Shown here: in pieces, positions 8,343 to 16,546 of the stretch | Position numbering within the stretch: position 1 is the first letter of the stretch | Layout: each line of letters starts with the position of its first letter | NCBI RefSeq assembly: GCF_037029465.1 | Contig: NZ_JAYMEM010000003.1 | Location: 242,374-306,373, forward strand | Length of the DNA: 64,000 nucleotides | Direction of reading: 5' to 3' | Source: Mesoflavibacter sp037029465 | GTDB taxonomy: Bacteria; Bacteroidota; Bacteroidia; Flavobacteriales; Flavobacteriaceae | Translations under genes and position numbers: made by a program | Notes under the pieces: generated by a model | Seen by the model: the letters and a program-made list of their open reading frames with translations, nothing else | What the model was told of the DNA's origin: nothing | The model's database searches: none

Positions 8343-8945
8343 TTAAAATCTTAAGCTTTCTATGTTTGATAACTCTACTAGTTTCAAACATGCCTTTTTG
8401 AAACTGCCATTATACGGAACTTCTCTAACTACAAAATGATGCTTTTCTTCATTATATGAAGATTTAGGTTGATAACCTTCAAGTAAAAAAGCATAACCAT
8501 CTAAATACTGACCAGTTGGATAATCTATCATTTCCAAATTCCAAAAATACGAACCATTTATATGTTTTTTGAATTCATTGTATTGTTCATTTGAAATAGG
8601 AATAACTTTTTCTGATACAGAATTTTTTATTTCTTTTATATTGTAAGATTTTACAACTAATGAAAAATCTTCTTCATTAGATTTTTCAATTCTAAAAAGT
8701 CTATTTTTCCCAAATGAATCAAGAAAATCAAATCTATAACACTCATAACCTAAATCAGTTAATTTAGGTTCATTAAGAGAATCATGAAACTTAGTAACAT
8801 ATTGAATAAATTTAGTACTATCCCTTTGTAGTTTTGATAGAGTTTTTACTGGTTTAGATTTAATTAATTCAGTTTTTTCAGATTTAGAATTACAACCTGT
8901 TAATAAAACAAAAATTATTAAATAAAACACTTGTAACTTTCTCAT
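8343..8945 (-). CDS. Hypothetical lipoprotein
   Basis: 200-aa protein with a clear lipobox (FVLLTGC, Cys18) followed by a Ser/Lys-rich linker. The rest is soluble and rich in aromatic and charged residues, with no motif I recognise. It lies upstream of the short DEAD-box gene on the same strand but about 60 bases away; a shared transcript is possible. Function unknown. Confidence 0.7.
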   Translation of the reverse strand: MRKLQVFYLIIFVLLTGCNSKSEKTELIKSKPVKTLSKLQRDSTKFIQYVTKFHDSLNEPKLTDLGYECYRFDFLDSFGKNRLFRIEKSNEEDFSLVVKSYNIKEIKNSVSEKVIPISNEQYNEFKKHINGSYFWNLEMIDYPTGQYLDGYAFLLEGYQPKSSYNEEKHHFVVREVPYNGSFKKACLKLVELSNIESLRF

Positions 8946-9006
8946 ATTTCAAAAAATAAATTTACCAAATAGATACTTCGACTTCGCTCAGCATAAGCGA
9001 TTCGCA

Positions 9007-9030
9007 CGCTTTTTGAAACATCAAAAAGCG
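9007..9030. terminator. Hairpin downstream of icmF
   Basis: Perfect 10-bp stem CGCTTTTTGA / TCAAAAAGCG with a 4-base loop, just after the icmF stop codon (minus strand). There is no T-run after the stem in either direction, so it may be a Rho-independent-like or mRNA-end-stabilising hairpin. An interspersed-repeat fragment (ACTTCGACTTCGCTCAGC) sits beside it near 8973-8992. Confidence 0.45.
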
Positions 9031-9039
9031 ACTCTCTGC

Positions 9040-12000
9040 TTACATGTTTCGTCTATACTGTCCACCTACTTCAAATAACGCTGAAGTAATTTGACCTAAA
9101 CTACATACTTTACAAACATCCATTAAGGCTTCAAAAATATTTTCGTTGTTAATTGCTTTTTGCTGAAGCTCTTTTAACAAACTTTCAGTATCATTTCCTT
9201 TGTGTAGATTTTCTAATGTTTTAATCTGATTTTGCTTCTCTTCTTCTGTTGCTCTAATCACTTCCGCAGGTATAACAGTTGGTGATCCTTTACTACTTAA
9301 GAAGGTATTTACACCAATTATAGGGAAATCTCCGTTGTGCTTCAACGTTTCGTAATACAAGCTTTCTTCCTGTATTTTGCTACGTTGGTACATGGTTTCC
9401 ATTGCGCCTAAAACGCCACCACGTTCTGTAATACGATCAAATTCTGCTAAAACGGCTTCTTCTACTAAATCGGTTAATTCTTCTATAATGAAAGAACCTT
9501 GTAACGGATTTTCATTCTTTGCTAATCCTAATTCTTTGTTGATAATTAACTGAATTGCCATAGCACGACGTACAGATTCTTCTGTTGGTGTTGTAATCGC
9601 TTCGTCATACGCATTGGTATGTAACGAGTTACAGTTATCGTAAATCGCATAAAGCGCTTGTAACGTCGTACGAATGTCGTTAAAATCAATTTCTTGCGCG
9701 TGTAAACTACGACCAGATGTTTGGATGTGATATTTTAACATCTGCGCTCTAGCATTGGCTCCATATTTATTTTTTAGAGCTTTTGCCCAAATACGTCTTG
9801 CTACACGACCAATTACGGCGTATTCTGGATCGATTCCGTTTGAGAAAAAGAACGATAAGTTTGGCCCAAACTTATTAATATCCATACCGCGACTTAAATA
9901 ATATTCCACGTAAGTGAAACCATTAGACAACGTCAACGCTAACTGTGTAATTGGGTTGGCGCCAGCTTCTGCAATATGGTATCCAGAAATAGATACCGAA
10001 TAGAAGTTACGCACGTTATTGTCAATAAAATACTCTTGCACATCACCCATTAAACGTAAAGCAAACTCTGTTGAAAAAATACATGTATTTTGAGCTTGAT
10101 CTTCTTTTAAAATATCGGCTTGTACTGTACCTCTTACTTGCGCAATGGTTTTGGTTTTAATATCGTTATAAACAGCTTCTGGTAGTACTTGATCACCTGT
10201 AACACCCAATAACATTAACCCTAAACCGTCGTTTCCTTTTGGTAATTCACCGTTGTATTTTGGTCGCTCTACACCTTTTTCTTTGTAGATGCTTTCTATT
10301 TTAGCTTCAACTTCTTTTTCAAGACCATTTTCTTTAATGTAAATCTCACATTGTTGGTCTATAGCTGCATTCATAAAAAAGCCTAACAACATTGGCGCAG
10401 GACCATTAATAGTCATACTTACCGATGTTTTTACATCTGCTAAATTAAATCCTGAATACAGTTTTTTAGCATCATCTAAACAGCAAATACTTACACCTGC
10501 ATTACCTATTTTTCCGTAGATATCAGGACGTAAATCAGGATCACTTCCGTATAAAGTTACACTATCAAAAGCTGTAGATAAACGCTTTGCTGGCATACCA
10601 TCACTTACATAATGAAAACGCTTGTTGGTACGTTCTGGTCCGCCTTCGCCAGCAAACATACGTGCAGGATCTTCACCCTTTCTTTTAAAAGGATATAAAC
10701 CTGAAGTATATGGGAATTCTCCTGGCACATTTTCTTGCAACGTCCATTTTAAAATATCGCCCCAAGCTTGATACTTTGGCAACGCTACTTTTGGAATTTG
10801 TAAATGAGAAAGAGACTCAGTATGCGTTTCTATTTTTATTTCTTTATCACGAACTTTAAAGCTATAAATTGGTGCTTTGTATGTGTTTACTTTATACTCC
10901 CAACCTGTGATAACTTCCCAATTGTATGGATCTAAGTTTAGTTTTACACGGTCAAATTCTTTAAGTAGTAGATGTAAAAGTGAATTAGAAGATTCCTCGT
11001 CAGTCGTACCTCCTTCTGTCGGAATGACACGATTATTGTCATTCTGAGCAATGCGAAGAATCTCGTCAGCATTTAACCCGTTTTTATCTAAAAGAGATTT
11101 CTCACTTTCGTTCGAAATGACAGCTACAGAACATATAGTCTTATAAATCCCATATAATTTTTGAGCGACTTCAACTTGAACTTCCGCAGTACTATCATAA
11201 GCACGATTATTTTCGGCAATTTCTGATAAGTAACGTGTACGATTTGGTGGAATGACGAATACTTTTTCGCTCATTTCATCAGTAATTTCAAAAGTTGAAT
11301 TTAAATCGGTTTCCGTTTTTTCAACTAATTTATCCATTACTGTTTTGTACAGCGTATTCATTCCTGGATCGTTAAACTGCGATGCGATAGTACCAAAAAC
11401 AGGCAGTTTATCTTGCGGAATATCCCAAAGGTTATTGTTACGCATGTATTGTTTACGTACATCTCTAAGGGCATCTTTCGCGCCTCTTTTGTCAAACTTG
11501 TTAATGGCTACTAGGTCTGCAAAATCAAGCATATCAATCTTTTCAAGCTGAGTTGCAGCACCAAATTCTGGCGTCATCACGTAAAGTGAAACATCAGAAT
11601 GTTCTATAATTTCGGTATCAGATTGCCCGATACCAGAGGTTTCTAAAATGATTAAATCGTATTCGGCAACTTTTAAAACCTCAACCGCTTCATTTACATA
11701 TTTTGATAAAGCTAAGTTAGATTGACGTGTTGCCAAACTACGCATATACACACGTGGTGAGTTAATGGCATTCATACGAATACGATCACCTAACAATGCG
11801 CCACCAGTTTTTCGTTTTGATGGATCTACTGAAATTAAACCAATTGTTTTTTCTGGAAAATCGATTAAAAAACGTCTAACAAGCTCGTCTACCAAACTCG
11901 ATTTACCTGCGCCACCAGTACCGGTAATTCCTAAAACTGGTGTTTTTGATGTTTTATTTTTATTATGAATTTGATCTAAAGTGTCTTTAGCAACTTCAGG

Positions 12001-12528
12001 GAAATTCTCGGCAGAAGAAATAACACGCGCTAAATCTTTTGGGTTTTTCTTAGCTAAATCTTCAACTTTCACCTCAAGCTTATCACCTATTGCAAAGTCA
12101 GATTGTTTTACAAGATCATTAATCATGCCTTGTAAACCAAGCTCGCGACCATCATCTGGCGAGTAGATACGTGTGATGCCGTAATCCATCAATTCTTTAA
12201 TTTCAGCAGGAAGAATTACTCCGCCGCCACCGCCAAAAATTTTGATATGACCTGCGCCTTTTTCATTTAAAAGGTCGTACATGTATTTAAAATACTCGTT
12301 ATGTCCACCTTGATACGACGTTAATGCAATAGCATTTACATCTTCTTGTATAGCCGTGTTTACAACTTCTTCTACACTACGGTCATGACCTAAATGAATA
12401 ACCTCTACGCCTGTAGCTTGTATAATTCGGCGCATGATATTTATGGATGCATCGTGCCCATCAAAAAGTGATGCTGCGGTTACGATACGTACTTTATGTT
12501 TTGGTTTGTATGGTGCGATTTGTTCCAT
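9040..12528 (-). CDS. icmF: Fused isobutyryl-CoA mutase IcmF (B12 domain, G-protein chaperone, mutase)
   Basis: 1162-aa B12-dependent acyl-CoA mutase that interconverts isobutyryl-CoA and butyryl-CoA (or a related pair), with its own repair GTPase. Order: cobalamin-binding domain (about 12-145) with DGHDAS at 23-28, SYQGG and GGGGG; MeaB-like G3E GTPase (about 195-420) with Walker A GTGGAGKSS at 203-211, ETSGIGQSD and NKFD; then a linker and the TIM-barrel mutase domain (about 540-1150). The MeaB domain between the two mutase parts is diagnostic of IcmF. The linker at residues about 469-514 is encoded by a palindromic intergenic-type repeat inserted in frame (see 10988-11124). No cobalamin riboswitch is evident upstream. 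Confidence 0.92.
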   Translation of the reverse strand: MEQIAPYKPKHKVRIVTAASLFDGHDASINIMRRIIQATGVEVIHLGHDRSVEEVVNTAIQEDVNAIALTSYQGGHNEYFKYMYDLLNEKGAGHIKIFGGGGGVILPAEIKELMDYGITRIYSPDDGRELGLQGMINDLVKQSDFAIGDKLEVKVEDLAKKNPKDLARVISSAENFPEVAKDTLDQIHNKNKTSKTPVLGITGTGGAGKSSLVDELVRRFLIDFPEKTIGLISVDPSKRKTGGALLGDRIRMNAINSPRVYMRSLATRQSNLALSKYVNEAVEVLKVAEYDLIILETSGIGQSDTEIIEHSDVSLYVMTPEFGAATQLEKIDMLDFADLVAINKFDKRGAKDALRDVRKQYMRNNNLWDIPQDKLPVFGTIASQFNDPGMNTLYKTVMDKLVEKTETDLNSTFEITDEMSEKVFVIPPNRTRYLSEIAENNRAYDSTAEVQVEVAQKLYGIYKTICSVAVISNESEKSLLDKNGLNADEILRIAQNDNNRVIPTEGGTTDEESSNSLLHLLLKEFDRVKLNLDPYNWEVITGWEYKVNTYKAPIYSFKVRDKEIKIETHTESLSHLQIPKVALPKYQAWGDILKWTLQENVPGEFPYTSGLYPFKRKGEDPARMFAGEGGPERTNKRFHYVSDGMPAKRLSTAFDSVTLYGSDPDLRPDIYGKIGNAGVSICCLDDAKKLYSGFNLADVKTSVSMTINGPAPMLLGFFMNAAIDQQCEIYIKENGLEKEVEAKIESIYKEKGVERPKYNGELPKGNDGLGLMLLGVTGDQVLPEAVYNDIKTKTIAQVRGTVQADILKEDQAQNTCIFSTEFALRLMGDVQEYFIDNNVRNFYSVSISGYHIAEAGANPITQLALTLSNGFTYVEYYLSRGMDINKFGPNLSFFFSNGIDPEYAVIGRVARRIWAKALKNKYGANARAQMLKYHIQTSGRSLHAQEIDFNDIRTTLQALYAIYDNCNSLHTNAYDEAITTPTEESVRRAMAIQLIINKELGLAKNENPLQGSFIIEELTDLVEEAVLAEFDRITERGGVLGAMETMYQRSKIQEESLYYETLKHNGDFPIIGVNTFLSSKGSPTVIPAEVIRATEEEKQNQIKTLENLHKGNDTESLLKELQQKAINNENIFEALMDVCKVCSLGQITSALFEVGGQYRRNM
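10988..11124. repeat. Interspersed palindromic repeat inserted in frame in icmF
   Basis: A palindromic unit with GTCATTCTGAGC and GAAGAATCTC near 11038-11074 facing GAGATTTCTCACTTTCG and TTCGAAATGAC near 11093-11124, plus a third arm GATTCCTCGTCAGTCG ... TCGGAATGAC at 10993-11029. These cores (GTCATTCTGAGC, TTCGAAATGAC, TCGGAATGAC) are of the type normally scattered between flavobacterial genes. Here the DNA lies inside icmF, without stop or frameshift, and encodes about 46 residues of the linker. Confidence 0.75.
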
Positions 12529-12674
12529 TCGTAAAAATCTATCTTTTTAAGAGCTGCAATTTACGGATAATTCAAAAAAATTGCGATTAAAATTAAAATA
12601 TTCTAAAAGAATAAATAAAGATTTTTTTTCGTCTCTTTTATAGTAATTTAGATAACCAACTATGCTATTGATTT

Positions 12675-13523
12675 ATGACTAAAATAACGCTTTTAATAAA
12701 TTGTGACGACCAATCTGGGATTATTGCTGCTGTCACCAATTTTATAGCAAATAACAAAGGAAACATTGTTTACATAGACCAACATGTAGATAGAGAACAA
12801 AACATATTTTTTATGCGTCTTGAAAGTGAATTTAACCAATTTGATATGACTACATTTAAAGTTAATTTTAAATCTGTTTTAGCTGATAAATTTAAGATGA
12901 AATGGCGCATTTACGATACTGAAGATTTGCCCAACATGGCTGTTTTTGTATCTAAATACGATCATTGTCTTTATGATATTTTAGGTCGTTATAACAGTGG
13001 TGAATTACATGTAAATATTCCTTTTATAATTAGCAATCACAACACATTAAAACCTATTGCAGATAGCTTTAATATACCGTTTTATCATATTCCGGTAACA
13101 AAGGACACAAAAGAAGAAGCCGAAGCAAAACAGCTAGAATTATTAGAAAAACATAATGTTGATGTGATTGTTTTAGCTAGATATATGCAAATAGTCTCTA
13201 GTAAACTCATTGATAAATATCCAAACAAAATAATTAACATACATCACTCGTTTTTGCCAGCTTTTGTTGGCGCAAAACCTTATCATAGTGCTTATAAACG
13301 TGGCGTAAAAATTATTGGTGCGACTAGTCATTATGTAACTGAAGAATTAGATGCTGGTCCAATTATAGAACAAGATGTAGAACGCGTATCACATACACAT
13401 GCTATTGAAGATTTAATTGCAAAAGGAAGAGATTTGGAAAAGATAGTTTTAGCAAATGCCATAAAATTACACTTAAAGCGAAAGGTGATGGTGTTTAACA
13501 ATAAGACTGTTATTTTTTCATAA
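12675..13523 (+). CDS. purU: Formyltetrahydrofolate deformylase PurU
   Basis: Hydrolyses 10-formyl-THF to THF and formate, balancing one-carbon pools and feeding formate to purine synthesis. The 282-aa length is normal. An N-terminal ACT domain (about 3-80; ITLLINCDDQSGIIAAVTNFI) is followed by the formyltransferase-like catalytic domain (about 88-280) with NIHHSFLPAF, KPYHSAYKRGVKIIGATSHYV and DAGPIIEQD; the catalytic Asn/His/Asp set is present in these motifs. Two hairpins follow the gene. It is divergent from icmF and monocistronic. Confidence 0.94.
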   Translation: MTKITLLINCDDQSGIIAAVTNFIANNKGNIVYIDQHVDREQNIFFMRLESEFNQFDMTTFKVNFKSVLADKFKMKWRIYDTEDLPNMAVFVSKYDHCLYDILGRYNSGELHVNIPFIISNHNTLKPIADSFNIPFYHIPVTKDTKEEAEAKQLELLEKHNVDVIVLARYMQIVSSKLIDKYPNKIINIHHSFLPAFVGAKPYHSAYKRGVKIIGATSHYVTEELDAGPIIEQDVERVSHTHAIEDLIAKGRDLEKIVLANAIKLHLKRKVMVFNNKTVIFS

Positions 13524-13563
13524 TCTTGAATTTGCAAAAACGTTTGAGGCTTTGTTGAAGCTC

Positions 13564-13597
13564 TTTTTGTGTTGTTGCACCTATGCAACACAAAAAA
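13564..13597 (+). terminator. Stem-loop after purU
   Basis: TTTTTGTGT pairs with ACACAAAAA and the inner TGCA with TGCA, with a small bulge; the 3' side continues into A-rich sequence. Imperfect hairpin about 40 bases after the purU stop, a plausible transcript end. Confidence 0.45.
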
Positions 13598-13617
13598 GCG
13601 ACTGCCGAAAGCGTGGT

Positions 13618-13661
13618 ATTTTGTTAAACTTGTGTAGTGAACGAAGCAAGTTTAACAAAAT
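13618..13661. repeat. Perfect 15-bp inverted repeat between purU and the DUF4197 gene
   Basis: ATTTTGTTAAACTTG (13618-13632) and its exact reverse complement CAAGTTTAACAAAAT (13647-13661) flank a 14-base loop containing GAACGAAG. It could act as a terminator or be the remnant of a short palindromic element; the next ATG is 45 bases downstream. Confidence 0.6.
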
Positions 13662-13705
13662 ATTTGCCCTAATAATTAGTACCTTTAACCTCTAAATAAT
13701 TTACA

Positions 13706-14407
13706 ATGAAACGAATTTTTGCTTTTATACTATTAATTTCTTTTACCTCATGTGCAGAATTACAAGGTGTTGTCAACCAATTACCGCAAGGTGGAACAGT
13801 ATCTGAATTAGATATTGCTAACGGTTTACGACAAGCTTTAGATTTAGGAATTGACAAACAAGTCTCTAAACTAACTCAAACCGATGGATTTTATAAAAAC
13901 GAATTGGTTAAAATTTTACTTCCAGAAGAGTTACAAAAAGTAGACAAAGCGCTACGTGATATTGGTTTAAGCAGTCTTGCAGACGAAGGTATTAAAGCAC
14001 TTAATAGAGCTGCTGAAGATGCGGTTAGCGAAGCTACTCCTATTTTTGTTAATGCGGTTAAAGGCATTACGTTTACTGATGCTAAAAATATTTTACTAGG
14101 TAATGATACTGCGGCTACAGATTATCTAAAAAGCAGAACACAAACTGCGCTATACAGCAAGTTTAATCCGGTGATTAAAAATAGTTTTGATAAGGTTGGT
14201 GCTGACCAAATTTGGGCAAATTTAATTACTAAATACAACGCAATACCTTTTACTAACGACGTAAATCCAGATTTAACAGATTACGTTACTAACGAAGCTT
14301 TAAAAGGTGTTTACACGATGATTGCTGTTGAAGAAGGCGAAATACGTAATAAAGTTAGTGCCAGAGCTACAGATTTACTAAAAAAAGTATTTGCTTTACA
14401 AGATTAA
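13706..14407 (+). CDS. DUF4197 family lipoprotein
   Basis: 233-aa protein with lipobox FTSC (Cys16). The mature part matches DUF4197: SELDIANGLRQALDLGIDKQVSKLTQTDGFYKN at the start and the conserved C-terminal block DYVTNEALKGVYTMIAVEEGEIR. All-helical, presumably periplasmic or outer-membrane bound; function not known. Monocistronic by position. Confidence 0.88.
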   Translation: MKRIFAFILLISFTSCAELQGVVNQLPQGGTVSELDIANGLRQALDLGIDKQVSKLTQTDGFYKNELVKILLPEELQKVDKALRDIGLSSLADEGIKALNRAAEDAVSEATPIFVNAVKGITFTDAKNILLGNDTAATDYLKSRTQTALYSKFNPVIKNSFDKVGADQIWANLITKYNAIPFTNDVNPDLTDYVTNEALKGVYTMIAVEEGEIRNKVSARATDLLKKVFALQD

Positions 14408-14481
14408 CTTTTAAAATAATAATTGCATAATGTTTAGATAACATTTAAGCTAGCAATTTGTTACATCTTTGCACTGCAAGG

Positions 14482-14577
14482 ATGAAGAAGTTATCTCATT
14501 TTCTTTTACTTGAGTTAGTTTAGTTAGTTATTAAAAGAGTCTGTTTTTAGGGAAATAATGAATAGACTCTTTTTTTT
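14482..14577 (+). promoter_or_regulatory. Short leader with 13-codon ORF and attenuator-like terminator
   Basis: A near-consensus -7 box (CATCTTTG, 14464-14471) with TTTG-like sequence upstream precedes a 13-codon ORF (14482-14523, MKKLSHFLLLELV then TAG) and then a strong terminator (14533-14577). The next gene starts 82 bases further on. The layout repeats that at 4042-4217 with unrelated sequence. It may be an attenuated leader, or a free small RNA of about 100 nt. Confidence 0.4.
14533..14577 (+). terminator. Intrinsic terminator
   Basis: AAAAGAGTCT (14533-14542) pairs with AGACTCTTTT (14564-14573), with a 21-base loop and a run of T to 14577. Confidence 0.75.
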
Positions 14578-14658
14578 ATGCCAAAAAATTAAAGATTTAT
14601 TTTTTTTCTTCAAATAAATAAACTAATTTAAATAACTGAAAATCAACTAACAAAAACC

Positions 14659-14856
14659 ATGAGTCGCCGAGACAAATTAAAGCAACAACAGTTAAAACTT
14701 AACAAGCGTTACAAACAGCTTGTTGAAGAAGCTTATAATTTGCGCCAAACTAATCATGAAGAAAGTGATCAATCTGAGTATAGAGCCTTAAAACTTTTAG
14801 ACAAACTTAATAAGCTTAAGTTTTTAGTTAGAGAAACTCCGCAATCGCTTTCTTAA
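14659..14856 (+). CDS. Small Lacal_2735-like family protein
   Basis: 65-aa basic coiled-coil-like protein. The segment LNKRYKQLVEEAYNLRQTNHEESDQSEYRALKLLDKL matches the pattern of the short Bacteroidota Lacal_2735 family (KLQKKYKKLLEEAYKLS followed by a D-rich helix). Function unknown. The start is an ATG after an A-rich region typical for this phylum. The last 33 bases overlap the 3' end of the convergent BtuF-like gene. Confidence 0.65.
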   Translation: MSRRDKLKQQQLKLNKRYKQLVEEAYNLRQTNHEESDQSEYRALKLLDKLNKLKFLVRETPQSLS

Positions 14857-15624
14857 TTTAATGAAGTAGTCAAACGCTTTTATAAGTCTAGAGCCGTACC
14901 ACGAAAAATACTCGCCGTCTACAAAAACGGTTTTTGCGTGATGTGTTTTACGACCAATCTCAAAAGCGTGTTCGTCTTTAAAAGGATATGGCTCGCTAGA
15001 CAAAAAGACAACTTCTGGATCACCTTCTAATCTTATTTTTTTAAGTTCGACTTCTGGATAACGCTCTAAGTTTGCGTAAATGTTGTTGTATTTATTTAAT
15101 TGAAGTAAATGATTGATAAACGTATTATTTGCTGCCACCATCCAAGGTTCTCTCCAAATAAAATAAGCTACTTTTAAAACTTCTTGGTCTTTAATAAATG
15201 TTTTAAAATTATTTAGATGAAATTCAATTTTATCTGAAATACGTTGTGCATTAGTGCGTTTTTTAAACATGACACCATAATCATTTATCAAATCTAAGCA
15301 GTCTTGAATAGTTACAATATCTGATACATGAACTTGACAAATATCTTGACAAGCTTCTACAATTTCTGGCGTATTTTCTTCTTTATTACATAAAATAATA
15401 TCAGGATTAAGCTGCTTTATTTTATCTATTTTAATGTTTTTAGTACCGCCAACTATCTGTTTTGTGCTTTTAAAATGAAATGGATGCACGCAAAATTTTG
15501 TAATACCAACAATACTTTCTTCTAAACCTAAATCATAAAGTAATTCGGTTTGAGAAGGCACTAAACTAACAATACGCTTTGGTGTAACGCTTAAATCAAT
15601 ACGATTACCTAAATGGTCAATCAT
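14824..15624 (-). CDS. BtuF-like helical-backbone substrate-binding protein
   Basis: 266-aa protein of the class III periplasmic binding-protein fold used for cobalamin/iron carriers. KRIVSLVPSQTELLYDLGLEESIVGIT at the start and QLNPDIILCNKEEN are characteristic of BtuF-type receptors. It begins directly with the mature domain: no signal peptide or lipobox is present and no in-frame upstream start would add one, since the ATG overlaps the pyrF stop (TAATG). It is therefore likely cytoplasmic, which is odd for a receptor. Co-transcribed with pyrF; no permease or ATPase is adjacent. Confidence 0.75.
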   Translation of the reverse strand: MIDHLGNRIDLSVTPKRIVSLVPSQTELLYDLGLEESIVGITKFCVHPFHFKSTKQIVGGTKNIKIDKIKQLNPDIILCNKEENTPEIVEACQDICQVHVSDIVTIQDCLDLINDYGVMFKKRTNAQRISDKIEFHLNNFKTFIKDQEVLKVAYFIWREPWMVAANNTFINHLLQLNKYNNIYANLERYPEVELKKIRLEGDPEVVFLSSEPYPFKDEHAFEIGRKTHHAKTVFVDGEYFSWYGSRLIKAFDYFIKLRKRLRSFSN

Positions 15625-16439
15625 TACGCTTCTAAAATTGCTTGCATTTCTTTTTGTAGCTCTTCTGCTTTTTGTGCAGCTGCTTGTGCAAAATCTTTTT
15701 CATTTGAAGCATAGATAATCCCTCTAGACGAGTTGATTAATAACCCTACATCTTTAGTCATACCATATTTACACACGTCTTGAAGATTACCGCCTTGTGC
15801 GCCAACACCTGGAACTAATAAGAAACTATCTGGTATTATTTGCCTTATTTCTGATAGATATTCAGCTTTTGTTGCACCAACTACGTACATTAAGTTTTCT
15901 GAATTCGTATAAGTTTTAGAAGTCTCTAACACTTGTTTGTAAAGTTCTTTACCATCAACTAATTTAGTTTGAAAATCAAACGCACCTTGATTAGATGTTA
16001 ACGCTAAAAGTATGGTATGCTTGTCTTTAAATGCTAAAAAAGGCTCTACTGAATCTTTACCCATATATGGCGCAATAGTCACACTATCAAACGCCAAATC
16101 TTCAAAAAAGGCTTTTGCATACATGGTGCTTGTATTACCTATATCACCACGTTTTGCATCTGCTATTGTGAAAATTTCTGGATGATTTTCGTTTAAATAA
16201 TTAATTGTTCTTTCTAAAGCTTTCCAACCTTTTAAACCATAAGCTTCAAAAAAAGCAATATTTGGTTTGTAAGCCACACAAAGATGATGTGTTGCATCTA
16301 TAATTGCTTTATTAAACTCGAAAATAGGATCTTCGGTTTGTAATAAATGTTGTGGTATTTTATTTAAATCTACATCTAGCCCAACACAAAGGAAGGATTT
16401 CTTTTTTTTGATTTGGTCTATTAGTTGTTGTGTTGTCAT
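15624..16439 (-). CDS. pyrF: Orotidine 5'-phosphate decarboxylase
   Basis: Last step of UMP synthesis (OMP to UMP). The 271-aa length and motifs fit the longer type-2 PyrF: FLCVGLDVDLNKIP at the start, the catalytic DAKRGDIGNTS at about residues 97-107, and LLVPGVGAQGG near the phosphate-binding end. The stop overlaps the start of the following BtuF-like gene by one base, so they form an operon. prfA lies upstream on the same strand, separated by its own terminator. Confidence 0.94.
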   Translation of the reverse strand: MTTQQLIDQIKKKKSFLCVGLDVDLNKIPQHLLQTEDPIFEFNKAIIDATHHLCVAYKPNIAFFEAYGLKGWKALERTINYLNENHPEIFTIADAKRGDIGNTSTMYAKAFFEDLAFDSVTIAPYMGKDSVEPFLAFKDKHTILLALTSNQGAFDFQTKLVDGKELYKQVLETSKTYTNSENLMYVVGATKAEYLSEIRQIIPDSFLLVPGVGAQGGNLQDVCKYGMTKDVGLLINSSRGIIYASNEKDFAQAAAQKAEELQKEMQAILEA

Positions 16440-16489
16440 GTTTATTATTCAGACTAAAAGAAGTTTATCTTTGTTATATTTCTTTTAAA

Positions 16490-16515
16490 TAGATTCCTGC
16501 TTTCGCAGGAATGAC
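16490..16515. repeat. Short palindromic interspersed repeat remnant
   Basis: AGATTCCTGC TTTC GCAGGAATGAC: an 8-bp stem (ATTCCTGC/GCAGGAAT) of the same family of cores (ATTCC...GGAATGAC) as the element in icmF. A decayed relative is present near 48710-48727. Confidence 0.6.
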
Positions 16516-16516
16516 A

Positions 16517-16542
16517 ATAAAAAAGCCTCAAAAAAGAGGCTT
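16517..16542 (-). terminator. Intrinsic terminator of prfA
   Basis: Read on the minus strand, AAGCCTC / GAGGCTT with a 6-base loop followed by a T-run, 5 bases after the prfA stop codon. Confidence 0.85.
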
Positions 16543-16546
16543 GATT

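Noticed and set aside
8213..8401. 62-codon plus-strand frame between the DEAD-box and lipoprotein genes
   Set aside because: It overlaps both minus-strand genes and has no coding character.
16466..16473. TATCTTTG promoter-like motif on the plus strand
   Set aside because: It points into the 3' end of prfA, towards no plus-strand gene; probably a chance match.
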